From an uncultured Rhodanobacter sp. (lineage in GTDB: Bacteria; Pseudomonadota; Gammaproteobacteria; Xanthomonadales; Rhodanobacteraceae): a stretch of DNA of 8,461 nt. This document shows positions 1 through 6,898 of this stretch, piece after piece. The notes below the pieces were generated by a model that had not been told where the DNA came from, ran no database searches, and saw only the letters and a list, made by a program, of their open reading frames with translations. Position numbers and translations under genes: made by a program. The stretch's first letter is position 1, and the number at the start of each line of letters is the position of its first letter. The stretch lies in NCBI GenBank assembly GCA_937906285.1, contig CALCWL010000047.1:1-8461 (forward strand), in the 5' to 3' direction.

Positions 1-683
1 TCGTCGCCGTGGGCCTGCATGCGCTTGGCGATCCAGCGCGGGATTTCCGCGCCGCACATTTCCGAGAAGCGCTTGAGCTGGCTGTAGTTGGAGATCGGCA
101 TGATGCCCGGCACGATCGGCACGTTCACGCCAAGTCGGCGCACGTCGTCGACGAAGCGGAAATACGCATCGGGGTTGAAGAAATACTGGGTGATCGCGCC
201 GTTGGCGCCGGCGTCGATCTTCGCCTTGAAGTGCGTGAGGTCGCGCAGCGCGTCGTCGGCCTGCGGATGCGTCTCCGGGTAGGCCGCCACCTCGATGTGG
301 AAATGGTCGCCGCAGTGGCGGCGGATGAACGCCACCAGTTCGGCGGCATAGCGGAAGTCGCCCGCCGTGGCCATGCCCGAGGGCATGTCGCCGCGCAAGG
401 CCACGATGCGTCGGTAGCCCGCCGCACGGTAGCCGTCGAGCAGCGCGGCGATTTCCGCCCGGGTGCCGCCCATGCACGACAGGTGCGGCGCCACGTTGAG
501 CCCGTGCTGCGTGTGCAGCCTCGCCACCGTATCGCCGGTGTAACTCAGCGTGGAACCGCCCGCGCCGAAGGTGACCGAGGCATATTCGGGCTGGTGTGCC
601 TTCAGCGCCTGCGCCGCGCGGTCGAGCTGCGCGCGCTGGTCGTCGGTCTTGGGCGGAAAGAATTCGAAGCTGATCGACGTCAT
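1..683 (-). CDS. metF: 5,10-methylenetetrahydrofolate reductase (MetF), 3' end cut off by the window edge
   Basis: Cytoplasmic flavoenzyme that reduces 5,10-methylene-THF to 5-methyl-THF, the methyl donor for methionine synthase. The first 227 codons are visible; E. coli MetF is about 296 residues, so roughly 70 are missing past the left edge. The N-terminus carries the family signature SFEFFPPK at residues 5-12, in which E7 corresponds to the catalytic glutamate. ASVTFGAGGS follows at about 35-44. ALRGDMP at about 96-101 contains D99, the family aspartate near the flavin. Further family motifs are AAYPETHP, GAITQYFFN and PIVPGIMPISNY. The ATG at 683 is chosen because the family motif begins almost at once and a weak GGAA (692-695) lies 8 nt upstream. 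The gene follows the ATP-grasp gene by 76 bp, but the AT-rich palindrome between them suggests its own promoter. The identity is secure. Confidence 0.97.
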   Translation of the reverse strand, partial: MTSISFEFFPPKTDDQRAQLDRAAQALKAHQPEYASVTFGAGGSTLSYTGDTVARLHTQHGLNVAPHLSCMGGTRAEIAALLDGYRAAGYRRIVALRGDMPSGMATAGDFRYAAELVAFIRRHCGDHFHIEVAAYPETHPQADDALRDLTHFKAKIDAGANGAITQYFFNPDAYFRFVDDVRRLGVNVPIVPGIMPISNYSQLKRFSEMCGAEIPRWIAKRMQAHGD

Positions 684-713
684 CGCGAAGGTTCCGGAGC
701 CACGGTGTCCGGC

Positions 714-748
714 AGTATATATCTTCGATTCGCGATGAAGCGATATAT
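714..748 (-). promoter_or_regulatory. Probable metF promoter overlapped by an AT-rich inverted repeat (candidate operator)
   Basis: An AT-rich island stands out in GC-rich surroundings. Perfect 7-bp arms ATATATC (717-723) and GATATAT (742-748) are separated by 18 bp, and inner CTTC (723-726) and GAAG (737-740) are also complementary. On the minus strand TATACT (719-714) is a good -10 hexamer about 30 bp upstream of the metF ATG. No strong -35 is visible (weak GCTTCA about 16 bp upstream), which suits an activated or repressible promoter. Methionine-cycle genes in Proteobacteria can be controlled by the ArsR-family regulator SahR at palindromes with ATATC/GATAT-like arms. Assigning this site to SahR is an inference from memory of that motif. 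A role as an RNA hairpin is possible but less likely, because the arms are AT-rich and there is no U-tract. Confidence 0.5.
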
Positions 749-759
749 GGCGGCCGGAC

Positions 760-2007
760 TCAGCTTGCGGGCGGCCCGTTCGGCGTGGCTGCCGGCGGCA
801 CCGGCGCCTCGCTGGGGCCGTGGTGGCGCCCGGTGCGCTGGGTGGCGATGCGCCACGCGCTGGACAGCCCCGGCAGCGGGTCGTCGAAGCGGAACGTGTG
901 GAAATGCGCGCGCGACCACTGCCGCAGGATCGTCGGCCACGGCGTGCGCGCCCCGCGCGGCTGCCCGCGCACGGCGTTGATGTCGCGCTGCAGGTTCACG
1001 CAACCGGCGCCGACCACGTAATCCGGCGACGCCACGTCGACCGGCAGGCCCAGCGCATCCTGCCATGCCATCTCGCAGACGTTGACGCCGCAGCGCGCGG
1101 CGAACTCCACGTAGGTCCAGGCGCGCGTATTCACCTCGAGGATGCGGAACTGCCCGTCGCGGGCGTCGCGCTTGAACTCCGCACTGAAGATGCCGCGGTA
1201 ATCCACCCTGGCCAGCAATGCGGTCAGGTTGGTCGCCGCCGGTTCGACCTCGGCCAGCGGGATGCTCTCGCAGTACGAGCTGTTGCCGAAGTCGGCCGGA
1301 TGGATGCGAAAGCGGCGCCGCGCGAACAGGCCGGTGAAACGCCCTTGCGCGTCGCGGAAGCCGTCCACGAAATAATGGTCGGCCGCGGTGCCGGGCACGT
1401 ACTCCTGCGCCATCAACCGGAAGCCCAGGCCGTGCAGGCGCTGCCAGGTTTCCAGCAGCTCCTCGCGGCTGTGCACCCATACGCCCTTGATGCCCAGCAC
1501 ATCGCTGAACTTCTGCGAATTGACCGGCTTGATGAAGACACGGTCGAGCCGCTCGAACGGCATCGCCGCGATGTCCGCCGCGCTGTCGATGCGATAAGTC
1601 GGCGGATGCGGCATGCCGGTCTCTTGCAGCAGCGCGGCAAAGCGCGACTTGTCCTGCAGCAGCTCCTGCGTCTGCCGCGAGCAGGTGCTGGTGCGGAAGC
1701 GCTGGCCCAGCTCGCTCTGCGGCAGGTCGGCCAGCCACAGCGCGGCGTCGTCGGCGCCGGCGATCAGCACCGCCTCGTCCAGCGGCAACTCGCGCAGGTG
1801 CTCCAGCGCCTGCGGACCGGGCACGCCATCCCACGCCGTCGGTCCGGGCGTGGGCCGGAACCAGCGCGAGCGCGTCACCTGGTCGCCCGCGCGGCAGGCC
1901 ACATAGGTCGGGATGCCGGCCAGCGTCAGGCAACGCAGAATGCCCAACGCGGTGGGGCCGCAGCCCATCACGATCGCCGGCACGTGCCGTTCGTCCCGCT
2001 TGCCCAT
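760..2007 (-). CDS. ATP-grasp superfamily carboxylate ligase-like protein (COG3919-like)
   Basis: A 415-residue predicted cytoplasmic ATP-dependent ligase; such enzymes form an acyl-phosphate from a carboxylate and couple it to an amine or other nucleophile. An N-terminal pre-ATP-grasp Rossmann-like region (about 9-50) begins AIVMGCGPTALG. The linker QDKSRFAALLQETGMPHPPT (118-137) is typical before the ATP-grasp domain. Nucleotide and metal-binding candidates are K160 in VFIKP, E202 in AQEYVPG, E277 in FSAEFK and E291/N293/R295 in ILEVNTRAW. The tail after about 380 is proline-rich and probably disordered. The ATG at 2007 is preferred over an upstream in-frame ATG at 2064 because GGGGA lies about 7 nt before it and the domain starts soon after. 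It is the third gene of the cassette, 99 bp after the ThDP enzyme gene. The substrate is unknown; D-aspartate ligase-like or carbamoyl-phosphate-synthase-like chemistry are both possible. Confidence 0.85.
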   Translation of the reverse strand: MGKRDERHVPAIVMGCGPTALGILRCLTLAGIPTYVACRAGDQVTRSRWFRPTPGPTAWDGVPGPQALEHLRELPLDEAVLIAGADDAALWLADLPQSELGQRFRTSTCSRQTQELLQDKSRFAALLQETGMPHPPTYRIDSAADIAAMPFERLDRVFIKPVNSQKFSDVLGIKGVWVHSREELLETWQRLHGLGFRLMAQEYVPGTAADHYFVDGFRDAQGRFTGLFARRRFRIHPADFGNSSYCESIPLAEVEPAATNLTALLARVDYRGIFSAEFKRDARDGQFRILEVNTRAWTYVEFAARCGVNVCEMAWQDALGLPVDVASPDYVVGAGCVNLQRDINAVRGQPRGARTPWPTILRQWSRAHFHTFRFDDPLPGLSSAWRIATQRTGRHHGPSEAPVPPAATPNGPPAS

Positions 2008-2080
2008 GGATGTTTCCCCAAGATCGCCGCATGCGTGCGTTCGACGCCGCGCCTGTCCGGCCATGCTAGCACCCGCGAAG

Positions 2081-2094
2081 GGCGGCCGGCCGCC
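2081..2094. repeat. 14-bp perfect GC palindrome in the ThDP/ATP-grasp intergenic gap
   Basis: GGCGGCCGGCCGCC is a perfect self-complementary 14-mer in the 99-bp gap 2008-2106, 13 bp past the ThDP gene stop. It could form a 5-bp stem with a CCGG loop in the transcript. There is no T-tract on either strand, so it is not a convincing intrinsic terminator. A convincing promoter for the ATP-grasp gene is also not visible in this gap. The palindrome may be a chance product of the GC-rich composition. Confidence 0.35.
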
Positions 2095-2106
2095 GCGCGT
2101 GGCGGT

Positions 2107-3801
2107 TCAGCGGCGGCGACGGCGCCACCACGCGCGCAGCCGCGAACTGCGCAGGCGGCTCTTCGCGCGCAGCCAGTGCATCGGCACGGAATCGCCCACG
2201 CGCACTTCGACCAGAGTCACGCCGGGCGCGTCGATCGCCGCGGCCAGGATGGCCTGCGCGTCGCCTTGCAGGCGCACGTGCGTCGCACCGACGGCGTCGG
2301 CCAGGGCGGCGACGTCGACGCCGTCGAACTCGGTGCCGTACGCGTGGCCCGAGCCGGCCAGTTGCTGCATGCGGATCAGACCGTAGGCGCCGTCGACGAA
2401 CACGATCACGGTCAGCCGCAGCCGCTCGCGCACCGCGGTGAGCAGCTCCAGTCCGGACATCGCCAGGCCGCCATCGCCGATCAGCGCCACCACCGGTCGC
2501 GCCGGATCGGCCAGGCAGGCGCCGATCGCGGCGCCGATGCCGAAGCCCATCGACTGCAGGTTGGTCGGCACGATCAGGCCGCGCGGGCAAAGCACCGGAA
2601 AGTGGCGGCGCGCCAGGCCCTGGTGCTGGCCCGAATCGGTGAGCAGGCAGCCATGCCGCGGCAGTGCCTGGCGCAGCGCGGCGAAGAACGCCTGCGGCTG
2701 CCCGTCGTCCACGCCGTGGATGCGCGGTTCGACCCGCCGCCGGTCGCGCTCGTCGTCGGCGCGCCGACGCCAGCCGGCGATCTCGTCGTGACTGAAGCCG
2801 GCATGGCCCGGCCTCGTTTCCAGCCGTTGCAGCAGGGCGGCCAGGAAGATCGTCGCGTCCGCGCACACTGCGTGGCGCGCGGGATAGTTGGCGCCCAGCA
2901 CGGCCGCGCTGGCATCGACGTGGATGAGCTTCTCCGGCGGGATGCGCAGCTCGAAGCCGCGGCTGCCGTTGTGGGAGAACTTGCAGCCGATCGCCAGCAC
3001 CACGTCGCTCGCCTCGACCAACGCGTTGAGCGTGCCGCACTCGTTGCCGGCGAAGGCGAAACCCAGCGACAACGGGTGATCTTCGGCCACCACGCCGCGC
3101 CCCGAGGTGGTGGTGACCACCGCGGCGGACAGCGTTTCGGCCAGCTGCGTGGCCAAACCGGCGGCGGCGTTGCAGCCCTGGCCGAGCAGCAACATGCCGC
3201 GGCCGGCCCGTTGCAGGGTGGCCAGCACGGCGTCGAGCGCGGCCTCGTCGAGCGGTGGCGGCGACGGTGGCGCGATATCTGCCAACGGCGCCGATTCGCG
3301 CAACGCATCGCGGGCGAACTGCACCAGCACCGGGCCGGGTTCGCCGGCGCCGGCCAGGGCGTGCGCCGCGAGCAACGCGGGGGCGATCCCGGCGGCATGG
3401 TCGACGTGGTACTGGCCCTTGCTCAGCGGGCCGGCGATCGCCGCCTGATCCAGCGCCTGCAGCTGGAACTGCCGTCCGGGCGAGCGCGCCGGCTGCATGG
3501 TGAGGTGCAGCAGCGCGGCCGAATCCAGCGTCGCCTCGGCCAGCCCGGTCAACGCCCAGGTGAAGCCCGGGCCGGGAATGGTGAGCAGGGCGGCGAGGCG
3601 CCCCGAGGCGCGGTAGTAGCCGTTGGCCATCATCGCCGCCGACAATTCGTGGGTGGCCACGACGCTGCGCAGCGGCGCGCGGCGCAGCGCCTCGTACAAG
3701 CCCGTGGTCTGCGTGCCGGGCAGGCCGAACACGCAGTCGATGCCGGCGCGCGTCAGCGTGGCGCAGACCAGTTCGGCGCCGGAAATCCCGGGCTTGCTCA
3801 T
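2107..3801 (-). CDS. Thiamine-diphosphate-dependent enzyme, acetolactate-synthase-like
   Basis: A 564-residue protein with the three-domain layout of the acetolactate synthase / 2-keto acid decarboxylase superfamily. The PYR domain (about 5-170) starts with ISGAELVCATLTRAGIDCVF and GLPGT and contains the cofactor-activating glutamate E52 in THELSAAMMANGYYRASG. The central domain spans about 190-325. The ThDP/Mg-binding PP domain (about 370-535) has LQSMGFGIGAAIGA and the motif GDG (442-444). The usual NN that ends the ThDP motif is replaced by VD (469-470) in FVDGAYG. The last 20 residues are strongly basic (R/W-rich). The length is normal for the family. The ATG at 3801 overlaps the upstream stop as ATGA and has no clear Shine-Dalgarno, implying translational coupling. 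It probably acts on a 2-keto acid. It is unlikely to be the biosynthetic IlvB/IlvI, since no small regulatory subunit gene is adjacent. The exact reaction cannot be read from the sequence. Confidence 0.9.
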   Translation of the reverse strand: MSKPGISGAELVCATLTRAGIDCVFGLPGTQTTGLYEALRRAPLRSVVATHELSAAMMANGYYRASGRLAALLTIPGPGFTWALTGLAEATLDSAALLHLTMQPARSPGRQFQLQALDQAAIAGPLSKGQYHVDHAAGIAPALLAAHALAGAGEPGPVLVQFARDALRESAPLADIAPPSPPPLDEAALDAVLATLQRAGRGMLLLGQGCNAAAGLATQLAETLSAAVVTTTSGRGVVAEDHPLSLGFAFAGNECGTLNALVEASDVVLAIGCKFSHNGSRGFELRIPPEKLIHVDASAAVLGANYPARHAVCADATIFLAALLQRLETRPGHAGFSHDEIAGWRRRADDERDRRRVEPRIHGVDDGQPQAFFAALRQALPRHGCLLTDSGQHQGLARRHFPVLCPRGLIVPTNLQSMGFGIGAAIGACLADPARPVVALIGDGGLAMSGLELLTAVRERLRLTVIVFVDGAYGLIRMQQLAGSGHAYGTEFDGVDVAALADAVGATHVRLQGDAQAILAAAIDAPGVTLVEVRVGDSVPMHWLRAKSRLRSSRLRAWWRRRRR

Positions 3802-4856
3802 CCGACTGCGTCGGTGGAGCGGCGCAGCGCGCGGCGCACGCCGCGGCGGGCGCGCTGCGGCAGCGTGGCCGCCCAGTCGCCGAGGCTGAAGCGGATGTCG
3901 TCGGCGCGCGAGACCTCCAGGCAAAGCGACAGCTCGCCGCCCATCTGCGACTTGAACGCCGTGACCGGATTGAGTTCGGCGTCGGTCAGGTCGTTGGCGC
4001 GGTAGCCCGCGGCGGCCAGGTGTTCCAGCGCCCGCCAACGCAGAAACGCCGACGCGCCCAGGCTCAGCAGTGCAGCTTCGGCTCCGGCGCAGACGGTGTG
4101 GCTGACCGGATGCGGTCCGGTCAGCACCAGCTGGCTGGCGGCGACGCGGCCGTCCGGCATTCGCGCGTGGTAGAGCCGGCCCAGGTTGCGCTCGCGCAGG
4201 GTTTCCACGAAGCGGCGGAATGCCTCGCGCGGCAGGTACAGCGGCGCACCCTTGCGCTCGTGGGTCTGCAGATGCAGATGGTGGAAGGCGTCGAAGTCGT
4301 CGTCCATGCTCAGTTGCAGGCCTTGCTCGGTGCAGCGACCGATCAGCCGGCGATGATTCTTGTCCACCCGCGACCATGCGCTGGCGAGGTCGCCGATATC
4401 GACCACGTAGGTGTAGGTCGGCTGCACGCTCCAGCCGCGCGACTGGAAGGTGCGCAGGTCGGTGCAGGTGGAGCGGCTCTTGAAGCGCAGCCGCCCCAGC
4501 GGCAGGCGCGCGAGCGCGTGCTCCAGCGCAGCCATGGTCTGCAGCTGGCGCGAGGTGGCGGTGGCCGGGCAACTGCAGGCATGCGGCACCAGCACGAGGC
4601 CGTTGTAATAGAGCAGCCGCCGCGGCGACACGTAGGCGCCGCGGCGGTCGCGGCATTCGAACAGCGCGATGCCGCCGACGATGTGGTCGTCGCGCTCCGC
4701 GGCGAGCACGCGGAAGCGGCCGCCGGTGGCGACGCACAGCGCGTCGAGGTACTCGGGCAGCGAATACACGCTGCCGTCCGGGGAGGCCGTGACTGCGGCG
4801 ACCCAGCGCGGGTAATCCGCGGGATCGAGTATGCGGGTTGTCGGCAGCGTGGCCAT
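3798..4856 (-). CDS. FemAB-like / GNAT-fold acyl- or aminoacyl-transferase
   Basis: A 352-residue predicted cytoplasmic protein with the double-GNAT pattern of FemAB-related and BioF2-like (Acetyltransf_6 type) proteins. The N-terminal half (about 10-125) includes YSLPEYLDAL and a GGIALFE strand. The C-terminal domain (about 160-315) shows WSRVDKNHRRLIGRCTEQGL (161-180), the family's K-x-R-R basic helix, then HLQTHERKGAPLYLPREAF (194-212). GRVAASQLVL, GASAFLRWRALEHLAAAGY and AFKSQMGGEL (300-309) match the conserved end of the fold. Relatives transfer amino acids from aminoacyl-tRNA, or acyl groups, to amines in envelope or polysaccharide precursors. The donor and acceptor here are unknown. 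The ATG at 4856 is chosen because AAAGGA lies about 9 nt upstream and the upstream in-frame extension (to 5108) looks like non-coding sequence. It is first in the cassette and overlaps the ThDP gene by 4 bp (ATGA). Confidence 0.83.
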   Translation of the reverse strand: MATLPTTRILDPADYPRWVAAVTASPDGSVYSLPEYLDALCVATGGRFRVLAAERDDHIVGGIALFECRDRRGAYVSPRRLLYYNGLVLVPHACSCPATATSRQLQTMAALEHALARLPLGRLRFKSRSTCTDLRTFQSRGWSVQPTYTYVVDIGDLASAWSRVDKNHRRLIGRCTEQGLQLSMDDDFDAFHHLHLQTHERKGAPLYLPREAFRRFVETLRERNLGRLYHARMPDGRVAASQLVLTGPHPVSHTVCAGAEAALLSLGASAFLRWRALEHLAAAGYRANDLTDAELNPVTAFKSQMGGELSLCLEVSRADDIRFSLGDWAATLPQRARRGVRRALRRSTDAVG

Positions 4857-4890
4857 CGTCGCGCATCCTTTTCGCTGGAGAGCGTCAGCG

Positions 4891-4911
4891 CGGCGCCTGT
4901 CGAGGGCGCCG
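4891..4911 (-). other. Perfect 7-bp stem-loop in the leader of the FemAB-like gene
   Basis: On the minus strand CGGCGCC and GGCGCCG flank a 7-nt CTCGACA loop, about 35 nt upstream of the start codon. A 10-bp palindrome CCACCGGTGG (4914-4923) and GGATATCC (about 4946-4953) lie just upstream of it in the same leader. There is no U-tract, so this is not a standard terminator. It may influence translation or mRNA stability. No known riboswitch class is recognised. Confidence 0.4.
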
Positions 4912-4972
4912 TTCCACCGGTGGTGACCCCCGCGAACCTTCCCGCGGATATCCGGAGCCCCGCCGGTGCGAC

Positions 4973-5002
4973 ATCCTAGGCCACGGCACGGCTTGTGCGC
5001 AA
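4973..5002 (-). promoter_or_regulatory. Candidate sigma-70 promoter for the three-gene cassette
   Basis: On the minus strand TTGCGC (5002-4997) and TAGGAT (4978-4973) are separated by 18 bp, resembling -35 and -10 elements. Transcription would start near 4966 and give a leader of about 110 nt before the FemAB-like ATG at 4856. The -10 matches 4 of 6 consensus bases and the -35 only the TTG core, so the call is tentative. The surrounding gap 4857-5082 holds no credible gene. No clear intrinsic terminator follows the deacylase stop, so read-through from upstream cannot be excluded. Confidence 0.4.
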
Positions 5003-5082
5003 AGACCGCGGGCTGCGACGGGCGGGCAGGCGACGGTTCGGAAACCCCGCAAGGCGCTGCACCGGTTCGTTTCGGATCTCGG

Positions 5083-6783
5083 CTATTTTCCGGAGTAAGC
5101 CGGGCCACGCAATACCACCCCCGGCAGCGCGTCCGTCATCTTGCCGCCAGCGATCACCGGGACCCCGTTGACCAGCACATATTGCATCCCGACCGACAGC
5201 CGGTTCGGATCGGTGAAAGTGGCGACATCGCGGATCGTGTCCGGGTCGAACACGACGATGTCTGCCCACATGCCCTGCTTGAGCACGCCACGATCCGTCA
5301 GATGCTCACGCTGGGCCGCCAATGCGCTGAACTTGCGGATGGCGTCCGGAAGCGCGAGCAGCTTCTGCTCACGCGCGTACCTGGCGAGAATGCGTGGAAA
5401 GGTGCCGTAGGCGCGCGGGTGCGGACGATCCTTGCCGAGCAGGCCATCCGGCGACGTTCCCTCATAGTCCGTGTCGATCGAAACCCAAGGTTGCTTCAGC
5501 GCCAGCTCGACATCGGACTCCTGCATGCCGAACACCACCGAACTGGTGGCGGCGTTGTCCTTGATCAGGAAGTCGCAGATCGTGTCGATCGGGTCCTCGT
5601 GCCACTCCGCCGCAATCTCGCTGACCCGCTTGCCGACGTACTTCTGCAAAGCCTTGTCGGTGACACTGCCGATCATGATGCCGTGTGCCTGCCCGATGGC
5701 CGCGAGCCACTCGTTGTCCCAGGTATCGCTGGGAGTGAGCATGTCCTTGCGGATGCGTGCGCGGGTAGCCGGATTCCTCAGGCGTTCGATCAGCTTCAGC
5801 TTGCCGCCGTCATGGGCCCAAGGCGGGATGAAGGCCGACAGATCGTTCTGCCACGCGGTATAGGCGTAGGTGTCCGCCGCCACGTCGATGCCGCTGGCAC
5901 GAGCCGCGTCGATGCGCGCGATCACCTGCGCCATCCTGCCCTTGAGGTTGCCGGTGGCCTTGAGATGGAAAATCTCCACCGGAATATCCGCCTCGCGGCC
6001 GATCCGGAAGGTTTCGTCCAGCGCCGCCATCTCGGCATCGCCCTCGTTGCGCATGTGGGTCGCGTAGATGCCGCCATGGCGTGCGGCAACCTTCGCCAGG
6101 GCGATCAACTCGTCGGTTCCGGCGTAAGGCGCCGGCGTGTACTCCAGTGCGGTGGACAGCCCCAGCGCACCCTGCTTCATCGCGTCCGCAACCAGTGTCT
6201 GCATCTTCTTCAACTCGTCCGGCGTGGGTGCGCGATTCTCGTAGCCCATGACCATCTCGCGCACTGAAGTGGCGCCCACGTACGTGCCGACGTTGATGCC
6301 CATGCCTTGCTTTTGCAGGCGCGCGAAATATTGTTCGAGCGTGCGCCAGTCCGGTGTTATCCCGTAATGCGCGTAAGTCGCCTGGCGCTGCTCGATCATC
6401 CCGGCGTCGAGCGGCGCCACCGATTCGCCTTCTCCGGTGATCTCGGTGGTGATGCCCTGGAAGATCTTCGACGGCACATGCGGATCGACCAGCAGGGTGA
6501 TTTCCGATTGACCGAGCATGTCGATGAATCCCGGCGCCACAACCAGGCCGTGGGCGTCTATCACCCGCCTGGCGTGCGCGTCGGCGAGGTTGCCGATCGC
6601 GGCGATGCGACCGTCCTTCACGGAGATATCGGCCGCGTACCAGGGCGAACCCGTGCCGTCGATGATGTGACCGTTGCGGATGATCGTGTCGTACTCGACG
6701 CCGGCAGCCGGAGATGGCATCGCTGCCAACAGTCCGATGGCCGCGACAATCCACATGCCGGCGGTGCGAATGAAGATGGGCAT
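5083..6783 (-). CDS. Secreted amidohydrolase, N-acyl-D-amino-acid deacylase (D-aminoacylase) family, atypical metal site
   Basis: A 566-residue enzyme predicted to hydrolyse the amide bond of N-acylated amino acids or similar compounds. Residues 1-28 form a signal peptide: basic start, hydrophobic WIVAAIGLLAAM, cleavage near SPAAG. It therefore acts in the periplasm or outside the cell. The small beta-sandwich part begins YDTIIRNGHIIDGTGSPWY. The barrel has ATHMRNEGD (H243), IFHLKATG (H273), SIDTDYEG (about 435-442) and HPRAYGTFPRIL (455-466), all typical of the family. Unusually, the first metal motif (normally HxH after PGFID) reads PGFIDMLGQSE at 84-94, and the position of the zinc cysteine (GNCG in D-aminoacylase) reads TGEGE at 116-120. 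The C-terminal GMWADIVVFDPDTI is typical of amidohydrolases. The ATG at 6783 has GGAGG (6788-6792) 4 nt upstream and begins the signal peptide directly; an in-frame ATG at 6831 has neither. The family is secure, the substrate is not. Confidence 0.9.
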   Translation of the reverse strand: MPIFIRTAGMWIVAAIGLLAAMPSPAAGVEYDTIIRNGHIIDGTGSPWYAADISVKDGRIAAIGNLADAHARRVIDAHGLVVAPGFIDMLGQSEITLLVDPHVPSKIFQGITTEITGEGESVAPLDAGMIEQRQATYAHYGITPDWRTLEQYFARLQKQGMGINVGTYVGATSVREMVMGYENRAPTPDELKKMQTLVADAMKQGALGLSTALEYTPAPYAGTDELIALAKVAARHGGIYATHMRNEGDAEMAALDETFRIGREADIPVEIFHLKATGNLKGRMAQVIARIDAARASGIDVAADTYAYTAWQNDLSAFIPPWAHDGGKLKLIERLRNPATRARIRKDMLTPSDTWDNEWLAAIGQAHGIMIGSVTDKALQKYVGKRVSEIAAEWHEDPIDTICDFLIKDNAATSSVVFGMQESDVELALKQPWVSIDTDYEGTSPDGLLGKDRPHPRAYGTFPRILARYAREQKLLALPDAIRKFSALAAQREHLTDRGVLKQGMWADIVVFDPDTIRDVATFTDPNRLSVGMQYVLVNGVPVIAGGKMTDALPGVVLRGPAYSGK

Positions 6784-6786
6784 GAA

Positions 6787-6793
6787 CCCTCCC
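6787..6793 (-). promoter_or_regulatory. Strong ribosome binding site of the deacylase gene
   Basis: GGGAGGG on the minus strand lies 3 nt before the ATG at 6783. It decides the start over an in-frame ATG 48 nt upstream (6831) and places the signal peptide at the true N-terminus. Confidence 0.75.
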
Positions 6794-6848
6794 GTCAAAT
6801 GGCCATCTGTCGGCGAGACGTTGCCCGCCATCAGGCCGGTAGCGAAAG

Positions 6849-6868
6849 GCCCCGGCTGACGCCAGGGC
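6849..6868 (-). terminator. Terminator-like hairpin between the receptor and deacylase genes
   Basis: About 30 nt after the receptor stop, the minus strand has GCCCTGGC, a GTCA tetraloop and GCCGGGGC. This gives an 8-bp stem with one G-U pair, followed by CTTTCGCT. The T-run is short, so termination would be partial. The deacylase starts 65 bp further on and could still be expressed by read-through. That arrangement would set a lower level of enzyme than receptor. Confidence 0.5.
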
Positions 6869-6898
6869 GTTCATCCGGTGCGGCCATCGACCGCTCGA

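Noticed and set aside
751..790. Possible terminator after the ATP-grasp gene
   Set aside because: GGCCG/CGGCC arms exist, but the loop is long, one arm is inside the coding region and no T-tract follows.
820..4005. 1061-codon open frame on the plus strand opposite the cassette
   Set aside because: It lies antisense to three well-supported genes, and its translation is rich in A, R, G and Q with no recognisable domain. High GC at third codon positions explains the lack of stops.
2107..4866. 919-residue minus-strand frame suggesting a long fusion protein
   Set aside because: Only the part from 3801 down encodes the ThDP enzyme. The upstream part is an out-of-frame shadow of the FemAB-like gene, with arginine- and alanine-rich sequence.
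4966..6267. 433-codon plus-strand frame opposite the deacylase
   Set aside because: It is antisense to a gene with clear family motifs, and its composition is typical of reverse-frame shadows.
6793..6800. TTGACG resembling a -35 box before the deacylase
   Set aside because: It directly abuts the ribosome binding site, too close to the start codon to drive this gene.
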